From assembly GCA_000697335.1 (NCBI GenBank), contig JNEM01009161.1:1-21639 (forward strand): a DNA stretch of 21,639 nt, read 5' to 3'. The DNA is from Conidiobolus incongruus B7586. Its lineage: Eukaryota > Entomophthoromycota > Entomophthoromycetes > Entomophthorales > Conidiobolaceae. The notes beneath the pieces are model-generated. The model was not told the origin of the DNA. It worked only from the letters and a program-made list of their open reading frames with translations, and did not search any database. Of the stretch, positions 1 to 8,435 are shown piece after piece (position 1 is the first letter of the stretch; every line of letters starts with the position of its first letter). The translations under genes were made by a program, and so were the position numbers.

Positions 1-1162
1 ATTGAAAAGAACTAAAATAAGTAAATTAAATCAAATTTATTTAGATAAAATTACAAATAAAAATTTTAATTAATTATAATAAATAATTAACTTTTGACTT
101 TTTGTTTAATTTTATATAAAAAATAATATTTTTGTTTAAGTTAAAACAACTCATTTGATAAATATTAATAAATATAAATTTATTTATAAATCAATATGAA
201 CTAAAATTATAGATTAAAATATTATATGATGTTTTTTTAATTTTTGAGATAAATTAATTAATTCCAAGTTTAATATTTTTTTAAATAATAGTTATCTTTA
301 ATTAATGCTTTTATTATTAATTAAGTAAATATATTATTTTTGAATAATATATAAAAATTTTCTATATAAAGTGAAAAACTATTATATCTAGTATATTTAT
401 CAAATTAGAGCCTATGTATTTATAATTATTTTAAATATTTAACAATATATTTTTCAAAAAAAATTCTTGACAATTATTCATTTAATTTATAAAATAAAAG
501 AAATTTAGTTTTAAATAAAAAGAATAATTTTTTAAATTTTAAAAGTTTATTCAAAATATAATGAAAAATTATTTATTTTAACAAATATATATTTTATATA
601 TTTTAATTAAAAGTCATTTTTAATTTTAATTTTAAAGCTTTACCATTATAACTTTCCATAGTGATTTTCAAGAAAAACTATCATATTTTGTTTATTAGAT
701 TAAACTTTATATAACTAGTATTATTTTAAATAATTAAAAATTATGGTTATCAGAAATAAATTTTAATAAATAAATAAAATTATATTATATAAAATTACAA
801 TTTTTAATAAAAAAAACTATTATTTAAATATCAAAAATTTACCAAAAATATAGCAAAATGTTATTAATTATAAAACTGAATATTAATTTAATATTATATA
901 TTAATTCTTGTAAATTATTTCTTAATAATTTTTTCAAATTTGATTTCAAAAAAGTCTCATTACTTAAAACTTGGAGTAATATATAATTTGGTAAATTATT
1001 AAAAGGGTTTCAAATATTTCAAAGACAATTTTGAGTACACCTTGACGTATTAGTTGTATAAATAAAGATTTCAAATCGAAGGTATTACAAATACCATTTT
1101 TATATTATAGAACCTAACTCGGATTTTTTAAAGAGTATTCAAATCTTTATATATATACCTTT

Positions 1163-1187
1163 TATGATGATTTACTAAATCATCATA
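1163..1187. repeat. Perfect 11-bp inverted repeat with 3-nt loop
   Basis: TATGATGATTT at 1163-1173 is the exact reverse complement of AAATCATCATA at 1177-1187, with loop ACT. The arms hold G/C positions, so this is not a trivial A/T palindrome. It could extrude as a hairpin or bind a dimeric protein. No adjacent gene explains it. Confidence 0.85.
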
Positions 1188-1474
1188 TTAACGATATTTT
1201 ACAAACTGGTACTAATTATCATAAGGTCAAATTTAATAAATAACCATTTCTACAACTCAATAACTATAATATTTTCAAAATAAAAATCATTGACATATAT
1301 CGATTATTTAAGTGAATAGTTTACGAGTTATACCAATAAGTCAATATTATTAAGGATTATAAATAGATATGCGAGTGATAGGAATCTAATATGAATTATT
1401 ATAATAATTAAGTGCAATCCGAGCTATATTTAACTATCAAATTGTGGTTAATTGACAACCTAAAATATACTTGC

Positions 1475-1500
1475 AATATAATATAATATAATATAATAAT
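1475..1500. repeat. AATAT pentanucleotide microsatellite
   Basis: Four perfect copies of AATAT run from 1475 to 1494, followed by AATAAT. A shorter ATATT run, the same unit on the other strand, occurs near 12440-12455. It is a simple slippage repeat. Confidence 0.85.
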
Positions 1501-1810
1501 CATGTATTATTTTAGAAATGAAATATATAATAGTTTAATATCTTATCATTTTCAAATCTATTATTAATTTCCTATCATTTTAATAAAACTGCCAAATTTA
1601 AATGAAAATGAATTTATCACTAATTACCTCGTGACAAATCAATTAACATTTCATTAAATTGAAAAAATTCTCAAATTTTAGTTGGGTAATATCTTAATCA
1701 AACCTATTATTAGAACTAAGGACCTAGGCTAAAGTTGAATATCTTACGCAAATTTTCAATTTGAAAATTTATTATTGAATATCTTCTGATTCAAATAGCT
1801 TCAATACGAG

Positions 1811-1918
1811 CCAATGAATTTCATAGAATTGACCAAGTGAAAGTTCATATTTTCCAATCAATAATCCTCACTTTGACCGATAATTTCCTAAATATTGAAT
1901 ATGTGATTCAATGATTGG
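1811..1918. promoter_or_regulatory. Three CCAAT motifs upstream of the phosphodiesterase gene
   Basis: CCAAT occurs at 1811-1815 and 1854-1858 on the plus strand and at 1914-1918 on the minus strand (ATTGG), about 190-300 bp upstream of the ATG at 2109. Two are followed by A or C/A as in the classical CCAAT-box consensus bound by the Hap2/3/5 (NF-Y) complex. ATTGG-type words are fairly common across this window, so the clustering is suggestive only. Confidence 0.4.
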
Positions 1919-2046
1919 TGAAAAAGCACCTCTCCACAACGTCCCATTTTTTAATTTATAATTAATTGATTGAACCCTACATAAATTAAAATTAAAATTA
2001 AATTAAAATTTTATTACTCTTTTTAATCGTTAATATTTAAACAAAA

Positions 2047-2061
2047 GGCTTTTTAAAAGCC
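2047..2061. promoter_or_regulatory. GGCTTTT/AAAAGCC palindrome in the phosphodiesterase promoter
   Basis: GGCTTTT (2047-2053) and AAAAGCC (2055-2061) form a perfect 7-bp dyad around one T, 48 bp before the start codon. A/T-rich TATA-like sequence (TATAATATAATATACATATA) follows directly at 2069-2088. The position suits a core-promoter or leader element, but nothing identifies a binding protein. Confidence 0.35.
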
Positions 2062-2108
2062 ACCCACTATAATATAATATACATATATAATACAAATTTT
2101 GATTTTTG

Positions 2109-3317
2109 ATGAATTGGTTAATCATAATAATATTGTTTGTACTGTTATTAGATGATGAACGCAAGATAAAGCAAGTTGTTAGGTGGAAAACGTTGGATGG
2201 GAAGCCTACTCAAATGTTCGCGCATAGGGGCGAGAAAGTGATGATGCCGGAGCACACTCTGGGAAGTTATCACCTGGCGGCGATAGAGGGTGCGGACTTT
2301 GTAGAACCTGATTTGGTCGCCACGAAGGATGGGCATTTAGTATGCTATCACGATTTATTTATCAAAGAAGGTACCGACGTACAACAACATCCAGAGTTTG
2401 CGCACTTGAAACGTACATTTAATGGGATTTTGGATGGGAAACCTCGAATTATTGAGGATGAGTGGTTTATTCAAGATTTTACATTAGCTGAGCTTAAAAC
2501 TTTGCGAGTTAAGCAGAAAAAGATCGGGGTTAGACCTTTGTACTTTGACCAAGTTTTTGAAATTCCAACGTTGGAAGAGTATTTGACACTCATTCAGGAG
2601 ATGTCGTACAAGTTGAATAGAAAAATTGGATTGGTCCCTGAGCTGAAGCATCCTGAATTCCACAATGCTATGAAGCCCGAGGAGCCACACTGGTTCGAGA
2701 ATAAAGTCCTCAAAACACTCCGCGATTTTGGCTACCCCATCAACAGTGGCGATAAGGAAAGCTGCAAAGCTCGCATCCAAGGTCCCAATGGTGGTGATGA
2801 TGTTCAAGAAGTATCATTCCCATGCGGCCAAGTCGTCCTCCAAAATTTCGATTTCAATTCTCTCAAGTATCTGAGATCCCAATCCGATCTCATTTCCCTT
2901 GTCATGCTCAACGAGGACGATCCGTACCTATTCACGCACAAGGGTTTAGACGAAGTATCCAAGTACGCCAATTGGTACTCCCCCTGGAAGGAGTACGCCT
3001 TTGTAGGTGTCGAACCCGAACTCCAACGTCGCAAAATCCTTTGGAACAAAACGGAAATTTCAACTTATGGTGGCTTCATCTCCAAAGACTCATTTGTCCA
3101 AGAAATCCACGCGCGTAACCTTCGATTCGTCCCGTTTACATTCTACGACAGTCGCGAACCCTCCAAACGTGGATGCGCTATTGAGTGTTTGCCCGAGGAC
3201 AAGCAGTCCGAATTCTTCTACTTCTTCAATCTTGGCGCAGACGGTATGTTCGTTGAAAATACTCCTGAAGCTATCGAATTGAGGACTAGATATAACGCCA
3301 AAATTGTCGACATTTAA
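2109..3317 (+). CDS. GlpQ-type glycerophosphodiester phosphodiesterase, membrane-anchored or secreted
   Basis: A single-exon gene of 402 aa. It should hydrolyse glycerophosphodiesters (deacylated phospholipids such as glycerophosphocholine) to sn-glycerol 3-phosphate and an alcohol, using a TIM barrel and a divalent metal. Visible family marks: A-H-R-G with H39-R40, PEHT at 47-50, the E-x-D metal pair E66/D68, and the second catalytic histidine in H81-D82. Others are V-P-E-L-K with E178, the strand LQNFDF, and the C-terminal GADGMFVENTPEAIE segment, which matches the end of the bacterial GlpQ barrel. It is slightly longer than E. coli GlpQ (358 aa). Residues 3-14 are strongly hydrophobic and followed by DDERK with no small-x-small cleavage site, so a signal anchor is as likely as a cleaved signal peptide. 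The reading frame extends three bases upstream through TTG, but the first ATG at 2109 is the expected eukaryotic start. An AATAAA at 3547-3552 could serve polyadenylation. Confidence 0.93.
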   Translation: MNWLIIIILFVLLLDDERKIKQVVRWKTLDGKPTQMFAHRGEKVMMPEHTLGSYHLAAIEGADFVEPDLVATKDGHLVCYHDLFIKEGTDVQQHPEFAHLKRTFNGILDGKPRIIEDEWFIQDFTLAELKTLRVKQKKIGVRPLYFDQVFEIPTLEEYLTLIQEMSYKLNRKIGLVPELKHPEFHNAMKPEEPHWFENKVLKTLRDFGYPINSGDKESCKARIQGPNGGDDVQEVSFPCGQVVLQNFDFNSLKYLRSQSDLISLVMLNEDDPYLFTHKGLDEVSKYANWYSPWKEYAFVGVEPELQRRKILWNKTEISTYGGFISKDSFVQEIHARNLRFVPFTFYDSREPSKRGCAIECLPEDKQSEFFYFFNLGADGMFVENTPEAIELRTRYNAKIVDI

Positions 3318-4444
3318 TTAATTTTTTTTGACAGAAGTTTTGATATAATATATGGTTGAGAGTGATATTTGTTTGAAATGTTTGAAGCTGCTAAGATTTT
3401 GATTTTTAGATTATGACAGCTATTATTATAAACATCATCAATTGATTGGAGGATTTTTATTAATAATATTCAAACAAAATCATAATTATGTGACTTGATT
3501 TTAACCCTACAAAAGATTATTAACTTTTTAGAATTAATAATCTTGTAATAAAATTGTTGTGACTCTTAAGCTGAGTCTTTAACATCTTTAAAGATTTATC
3601 ATTTTTTCAGGTTTATTAATATCATTTTTTATTTGATAGTTGATATAAACTTGTTAGATTTTTCAAATAATTTATTTCAATAAATGATATACAAAATTAA
3701 TATCAGGTCATCGGGTTACTCTTTGGAAAATTGGTGAATTATTAAATAAATCTTTTTAACTCTCATATTATAATACTTTAACTATATATTTTTACTATTT
3801 TTCTATAACCACCTATAATAGCTGCACGATCTCCAAACTTGAATAGAATTGGTCTTTTTAACTCTATTGTTATGCTAATCCCATCAACAAACTATCAAAT
3901 AAATTTATGGTTCAAAGTCATCCCAACTGACGATTGGTTCAAATTCTTTCAAATTTAAAAAATTTTACTCCTTACAGTTGGATGGGTTGATTTAAGTGTG
4001 GGATCAAGTCAATTTGCATTAAAATGAAATCATTTGATAGATAAGAATTCATTATTCATTATACGCTTATCACCTAATAATGGATTTAAAATTAGATTAA
4101 TAATAGGAATAATTCATTTAATTATTAAGACATTTTGTGAAAGTATATTTATAAAAAATTTGAATATAATTAATTTTTTATGTTATTTTATTAATTGTTC
4201 ATTTTGAAATCATAAATTAAAATATTTTATATTTTAAACTTGGCAGTTCTAAAATTGATAAAAAGAATGTAACTAACACTATTGGTTGATTAAAATGACA
4301 CGAAATTATATCCAAATTTATTAGGACATTTAATTGGTCAATTTTATATAATCTCGTGATACTATCCCATAACTCTACAAAAAAACATATAAACCCCTCC
4401 ATTCATACCAATTATCAAATTATTACTAACGGTTGAAAATAATT
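3318..4444. other. Intergenic spacer between phosphodiesterase and polo-box genes
   Basis: AT-rich DNA without a credible open frame; the 61-codon minus-strand frame at 4217-4402 has no recognisable content. In particular there is no trace of protein kinase motifs that could be an upstream exon of the next gene. The first 300 bases hold three inverted repeats (see 3513-3595). The last 170 bases contain CCAAT/ATTGG at 4281, 4333 and 4408, possible promoter elements for the gene at 4445. Confidence 0.75.
3513..3595. repeat. Run of three inverted repeats 3' of the phosphodiesterase gene
   Basis: First, AAGATTATTAA (3513-3523) pairs perfectly with TTAATAATCTT (3534-3544). Second, GACTC (3561-3565) pairs with GAGTC (3573-3577). 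Third, ATCTTTAAAGAT (3584-3595) is a perfect 12-bp palindrome. AATAAA lies at 3547-3552 between the first two. If transcribed this would be a structured 3' UTR end about 200-280 nt after the stop codon. Confidence 0.6.
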
Positions 4445-5122
4445 ATGACTACTAATATAATAACACTGCCCAACTCCTCATCAATCCTAAACAGCTTTAA
4501 CAAAAATTTAAAAAAATTACAATCTTTGGCTAACACTGAACCAACTACATCAACTCCCGACGAATTACCCACCTTTGTAGTAAATTGGAACGATCAAAAC
4601 GAAAAATATGGATTCAGTTACGAGTTGAGTAATAATCAATTCGGCGTAAACTTCAGAGACGGTAATTATTTCATAAGTTATTTGAAATACCGGAGGTGCC
4701 ACTATCTTAGAAGGATAACCAAAGATTCGAAATATTCGGATATTGAGTTCGATGCAAAGGAGTGTCCTATTCCGTTGATCAAATATTTTAGGATAAATCA
4801 GAGTTTTAAAAAGTTCTTTTTAAATAATTTCAAAAGATATCCATCCAAATCAACTCAAACTGATGAATTTCTTATTGTAAAAAAATTTATAGTATTTGAA
4901 TCTGGTTTCATATTCTTGTTGACTAATGGATGGATTCAGTGGAATTGCAGTGATCATATCAAATGGTTAATCAATACCGACTGTAGCCAAGTATTTGCAA
5001 TTGATGGTACAAATGCTTTGGTATGGCGATTGAATAATCATAATACGTCAACAGTTAACGAGAGTGTATTGTGGAAAAAATTGAAAATTTGTATTGATGT
5101 GATTCAAAAATTAAAGGAATAA
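4445..5122 (+). CDS. Stand-alone polo-box domain protein (polo-like, without kinase domain)
   Basis: A single-exon 225-aa protein that matches the C-terminal half of polo-like kinases almost end to end. Residues 14-30 resemble the polo-cap helix. Polo box 1 runs from about 44 to 130 with N-W-N-D...EKYGFSYEL (compare W-V-D-Y-S-D-K-Y-G in PLK1) and the helix LIKYFR at 111-116. Polo box 2 runs from about 143 to 224 with FIVFESGFIFLLTNGWIQW and a C-terminal helix. The phosphopeptide-contacting residues known from human PLK1 (W414, H538, K540) have counterparts W48, H171 and K173, in D-H-I-K for D-H-T-K. The domain normally docks the kinase onto phosphorylated partners at spindle poles, kinetochores or the division site. 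Here no kinase domain exists in the frame or in the 1.1 kb upstream. The longer frame begins at TTG 4433; ATG 4445 is preferred. AATAAA overlaps the stop codon (5118-5123) and recurs at 5172. It may be a decoy or adaptor (inference), or a fragment duplicate still under constraint. Confidence 0.85.
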   Translation: MTTNIITLPNSSSILNSFNKNLKKLQSLANTEPTTSTPDELPTFVVNWNDQNEKYGFSYELSNNQFGVNFRDGNYFISYLKYRRCHYLRRITKDSKYSDIEFDAKECPIPLIKYFRINQSFKKFFLNNFKRYPSKSTQTDEFLIVKKFIVFESGFIFLLTNGWIQWNCSDHIKWLINTDCSQVFAIDGTNALVWRLNNHNTSTVNESVLWKKLKICIDVIQKLKE

Positions 5123-6596
5123 ATACTAAAAACTATGTTACAGTTATTGCGATCTTTTTCAAATTGCCAAATAAATATAAATTCATTGATATTTAAATTA
5201 CAAAGGATCAGCACCGTATAACAGAATTTTTGATCAATGTGATAGTATTCAATAAAAAACCCTTTTAATTTACTAACAAAGTTTCATTCATTCTACTGAT
5301 CACTCCCTAACTTTTACAAACACTTTAATTATGTTCAATAGATTTAAATATATTTGTGAATCAATTTTGGGTACATATCAATGAACAAATATTTGATCTG
5401 TATATTTGTCAACAATATGCTAGATATAATTTTATTAGGTATAGTAAGATATTTGTGATAAATTGAAATATGAGTGGTGATAGATATTATTTATAAAATG
5501 ATCAATATGATTACTATTGTATCCATCTTATAATATAACCTAATCAATCGAATAATAATTTTTTTAAATATAATTAGATGAATATTTGAATTTAATAAAT
5601 TTTCGAACATTTAAAATCCACAACATATTAAGGATATTAATAGACCTATATTCCCTCTATATTAATTTGTTTTAAATTGATACATTAAAAGTTCTACCCT
5701 TAAAATAATCAATCAATATGATCTGAAATAATGGTCCCCTTAATAAACCTTAACTTCTAGACCAAATAACATTGAATAAGGTTGGTAAAATTACCTAATT
5801 TTCTATCCTCCCTCTCCCAACTACCGTGAGCAACCCCTCAGAGATGACCCTGAATGGGAAAGTTGATTAGGTTAGATTTAGCTTGATTAATAAATCAAAG
5901 GATTACTCGTTAAGGGTTAGCCTCAATATACTTAGTATTTCCAAGGGTTCTGAAAGTGATTAAAGAGATCATAATCTCATCCAGAGCGTTAAATTGTTTG
6001 TTGCCCCACATCCCATTGACACTAAATTAATTAATATTACATTACTAGATTACCTAGATTAACATCTTGGAAGCTTGAATTAGTTGTTAGAAGCTTTTGT
6101 TGACATCAGGTGTTAGTTCATTAATGCCGTCCATTAAAATCCCTGAAACTACAAACGTACTTGTGACTTTGAGTTTGCGTCGTTGTGATGTTAGAATACT
6201 GGAAGGAGGATAATGGTTTAATTGTGTTATATGCGATATCCCCCTATACTCTTTATCCTCAATATTTCAAGATTTTGAAATCTTGTTACTAAGTTAACAA
6301 AGCTGCAAACTTGGATACTTGTTGAAGGGGATCTATTATTAATTTATTAGGGAGTTTAAAGGGAGTTTAGAATATTACCAAATTGGCGATATTCCGGGCT
6401 TTTAAGTGAGGGAGTTTGAAATTGAGGGTTTTCTGAAATAATGCTTTGTTAATATAATAAATTATTAGAGAAAGATTAATTAAAGGAGGATTTTCCGAAC
6501 CAATGGGAGAGATAGGGAGTCACATGATATGGGAAAAGTGATTGTTGGAATTGCTTAACAATCATGGAATAATGGAATTTTAGATCAAGTTCAAGT

Positions 6597-6617
6597 CAAT
6601 TAATTGCCAATTAATTG
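6597..6617. promoter_or_regulatory. Paired CAATTAATTG palindromes one helical turn apart
   Basis: The perfect 10-bp palindrome CAATTAATTG occurs at 6597-6606 and again at 6608-6617, an 11-bp repeat distance. Each contains overlapping TAATTG/CAATTA cores, the classical homeodomain recognition word. Two such palindromes on the same DNA face look like a cooperative binding site, but A/T richness lowers the significance. Confidence 0.35.
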
Positions 6618-7806
6618 TTAATGTAATTAATATCGAACGATTATCCCAAAGGTAGGAGGCTAGTTAAAAAATTGGAGTTGAACTGGCAAGCCGGAGTTAA
6701 ATGGATGATCTATTTGGTTGATGATGGTCCCCAGAGTGCTGTGCACCGCATGATTTACCCCTGGATTGGTTGCGGGGATAGCTTTGAATGAAGTCATGGG
6801 AGGGAGTCTGAAACGAGTGGAAAATTCGTCTATTTTTTGGACGAGCTGTGGTATTTGAATTAGTTACAATTAGTGTTTAACTTGCATTGTGATAATTGTC
6901 GTGATATCAATTCCACCGGCTGTTGGAAGTAATGACTGATATCATCAAGGTCCACTCTGCCCAAAATAGAACAAGAATTTCCATAATAGCTAATGGTGTT
7001 CCAATTATAACTGGAATTGGATAGATTAGAAAATTCGGGTTAGAAGATGCTTCGAAGGTTGGCGTGATCAATTGATAACAGAGCGCGTGAGAACAACTAG
7101 CTCATTGGGGTAAGAGACTTTGTGGATATGTTGCAAGATATTTTTAACATATTCTAGTCCTTGTCATGAACTGGACCCTGTCTAATAATAGATCTGCTAA
7201 ATATATTGGAGTAGGGTGGAAATGCAATAAATCACTGGCTGATCTCCAATCATTGAACACTGGCATGGTATTGGTCGCATTTCAGTCGAATGGTATGCGA
7301 AGGTGTTTAGGTCATGGTAAATATCCTGAGGATCTCGAAATACACTGGAAATGTCGAGAAGATTCGCCTTATTAGGAGATGATATGGATTTCAGGTATTC
7401 AGGGAATTGATCTTTTCTCCCATGCAATTAATTCACTCCTCAATTCGGTTGGATTCCTTTTCAAGATTTGTTAGTATTTGTGCGACTAAGCATCTTATGG
7501 ATGGCGTATGGATTCATTTCAGCGAGAGTTGATTGCTTGATGGATGGGAGCTCGAAAACAGAGTGCGTTGGGGTGATTGACATCATCGTATCATTCCAAT
7601 TGAATAGGATTGATGCAAACGTTAATTTGAGGTAAACTGATGGATTATAGCGTCTTCCACTCTTAAGCACCCATGCAAATATCAATTGCTAGTTGTCTAT
7701 ATTTCACCCAATTTTTGATGCATTCAATTCTCCGATAGGGTCTTACCTGAGCGAACATGAATATTGGCTGGAGCTCAATAGCGCGGAATTTAGGAATGAG
7801 CCAATT

Positions 7807-7858
7807 GGAAGGAGGAAAGGGTGGTACCATTGGGGGTTATGGCAGTAGAGGGGGAATG
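7807..7858 (+). promoter_or_regulatory. G-rich purine tract upstream of the TATA box
   Basis: Within 7801-7860 there are 27 G and only 5 C on the plus strand, including G-runs of 3, 5 and 5 and several GG pairs. The word GGAAGGAGGA (7807-7816) is repeated exactly from 6201-6210. The tract lies about 90-140 bp upstream of a TATA box and could bind zinc-finger factors or form a G-quadruplex. Confidence 0.4.
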
Positions 7859-7935
7859 GTCCTAATTTAATTCAAGGAAGTGTGGGGAGTTGGGTGAAAG
7901 TGTTTGCATCACCTCCTGGTTACCTCCTGAACCCT

Positions 7936-7956
7936 CCAATGCTGATGATATAAATA
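7936..7956 (+). promoter_or_regulatory. CCAAT plus TATAAATA core promoter
   Basis: CCAAT at 7936-7940 is followed eight bases later by TATAAATA at 7949-7956, a good match to the TATA-box consensus. The expected start of transcription is about 30 bp downstream, near 7980. From 7988 to the start codon at 8436 no ATG occurs on the plus strand, which supports transcription starting here. An alternative core promoter is the TA run at 8251 followed by a pyrimidine-rich block. Confidence 0.5.
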
Positions 7957-7987
7957 GCCCTTCAGTCTATGAACATTCCAACTGATG

Positions 7988-8435
7988 GAATTATTGGACT
8001 AGAGAGAGTTCTTTTTTTAACGCCTTCCTTGATCGCTTCTTTATTTTTGCAACCTAGTACATAGGGATTTACGGTGATTATATCTCAAGTGATATAACTA
8101 TTAATTAAAATTTGTTGGATCATTTTTTTATCAATTATATTATCTGGTGTATCCTCCATTAATTCTGTGTACCACATTAAGCTTGTTTGCCATCTTGCAC
8201 GATAACTTAATTTAACTACCACTCAATTATTTGTGCTATTCTTCTTCTTTTATATATATATATATATTTCCCTCGTCTTCATTCTTTCCCTATTGACCTC
8301 CTTTACTTGTTTATTGGGTCTTTCACTACATCTCTCTGATCTTAGATTTTTGTAGTTAATAGTAGATAATCCTTCTTTAGATTATAATATAAAGTATATA
8401 GTATTGGGTTAATTTAATATTTGATATAATTTACT
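7988..8435 (+). other. ATG-free 448-nt probable 5' leader
   Basis: There is no ATG in any frame of the plus strand across this stretch, whereas about eight would be expected from its base composition. It contains a TA repeat (8251-8267) and a pyrimidine-rich block (about 8268-8340) ending in a CTTAG that could be a splice acceptor at 8341-8345. Taken together this looks like an untranslated leader of the downstream gene, with or without a leader intron. Confidence 0.55.
8251..8267. repeat. TA dinucleotide microsatellite
   Basis: Eight TA units plus one T, between CTTCTTCTTT and a CT-rich tract. It may double as a TATA-like element. Confidence 0.85.

Larger units (their letters stand above)
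1..2108. other. AT-rich gene-free region upstream of the phosphodiesterase gene
   Basis: No open frame of convincing length or composition is present on either strand. The sequence is dominated by A/T runs. It contains a perfect hairpin at 1163-1187, a smaller one at 1081-1095 (GGTATT, 3-nt loop, AATACC), an AATAT microsatellite at 1475-1500 and, in the last 300 bases, CCAAT motifs and a short palindrome that probably belong to the promoter of the gene starting at 2109. The stretch 1913-2108 has no ATG on the plus strand, which suits an untranslated leader. Confidence 0.8.
5123..7948. other. Gene-free region, GC-enriched from about 5730, probable extended regulatory DNA
   Basis: From about 5730 base composition shifts sharply: 33 of 60 bases are G/C at 6721-6780 and 32 of 60 at 7801-7860, against roughly 15-25% in the other deserts. 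Frames of up to 76 codons exist at 7166-7375 (+), 7197-7427 (-) and 7461-7685 (-), but they have no domain, low-complexity or codon signal. The minus-strand ones open with TTG. The region holds several palindromes: 6268-6285, paired CAATTAATTG at 6597-6617, TGATATCA at 6902 and 6937, and a CCAATT dyad at 7001-7020. It also has repeated GGGAGT words and CCCCT/AGGGG words. I read it as an upstream regulatory region or a non-coding transcript for the gene at 8436, though this is inference. Confidence 0.5.

Noticed and set aside
2106-2108. TTG as start of the phosphodiesterase
   Set aside because: An ATG follows immediately; eukaryotic initiation at TTG is not expected. The same reasoning moves the polo-box start from 4433 to 4445.
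2148-3282. Frames overlapping the phosphodiesterase gene in other frames
   Set aside because: The phosphodiesterase frame has full catalytic motifs; the others have no recognisable features.
7166-7685. Small frames of 69-76 codons in the GC-enriched block
   Set aside because: They overlap on opposite strands, the minus-strand ones open with TTG, and none shows domain features, biased composition or splice context.
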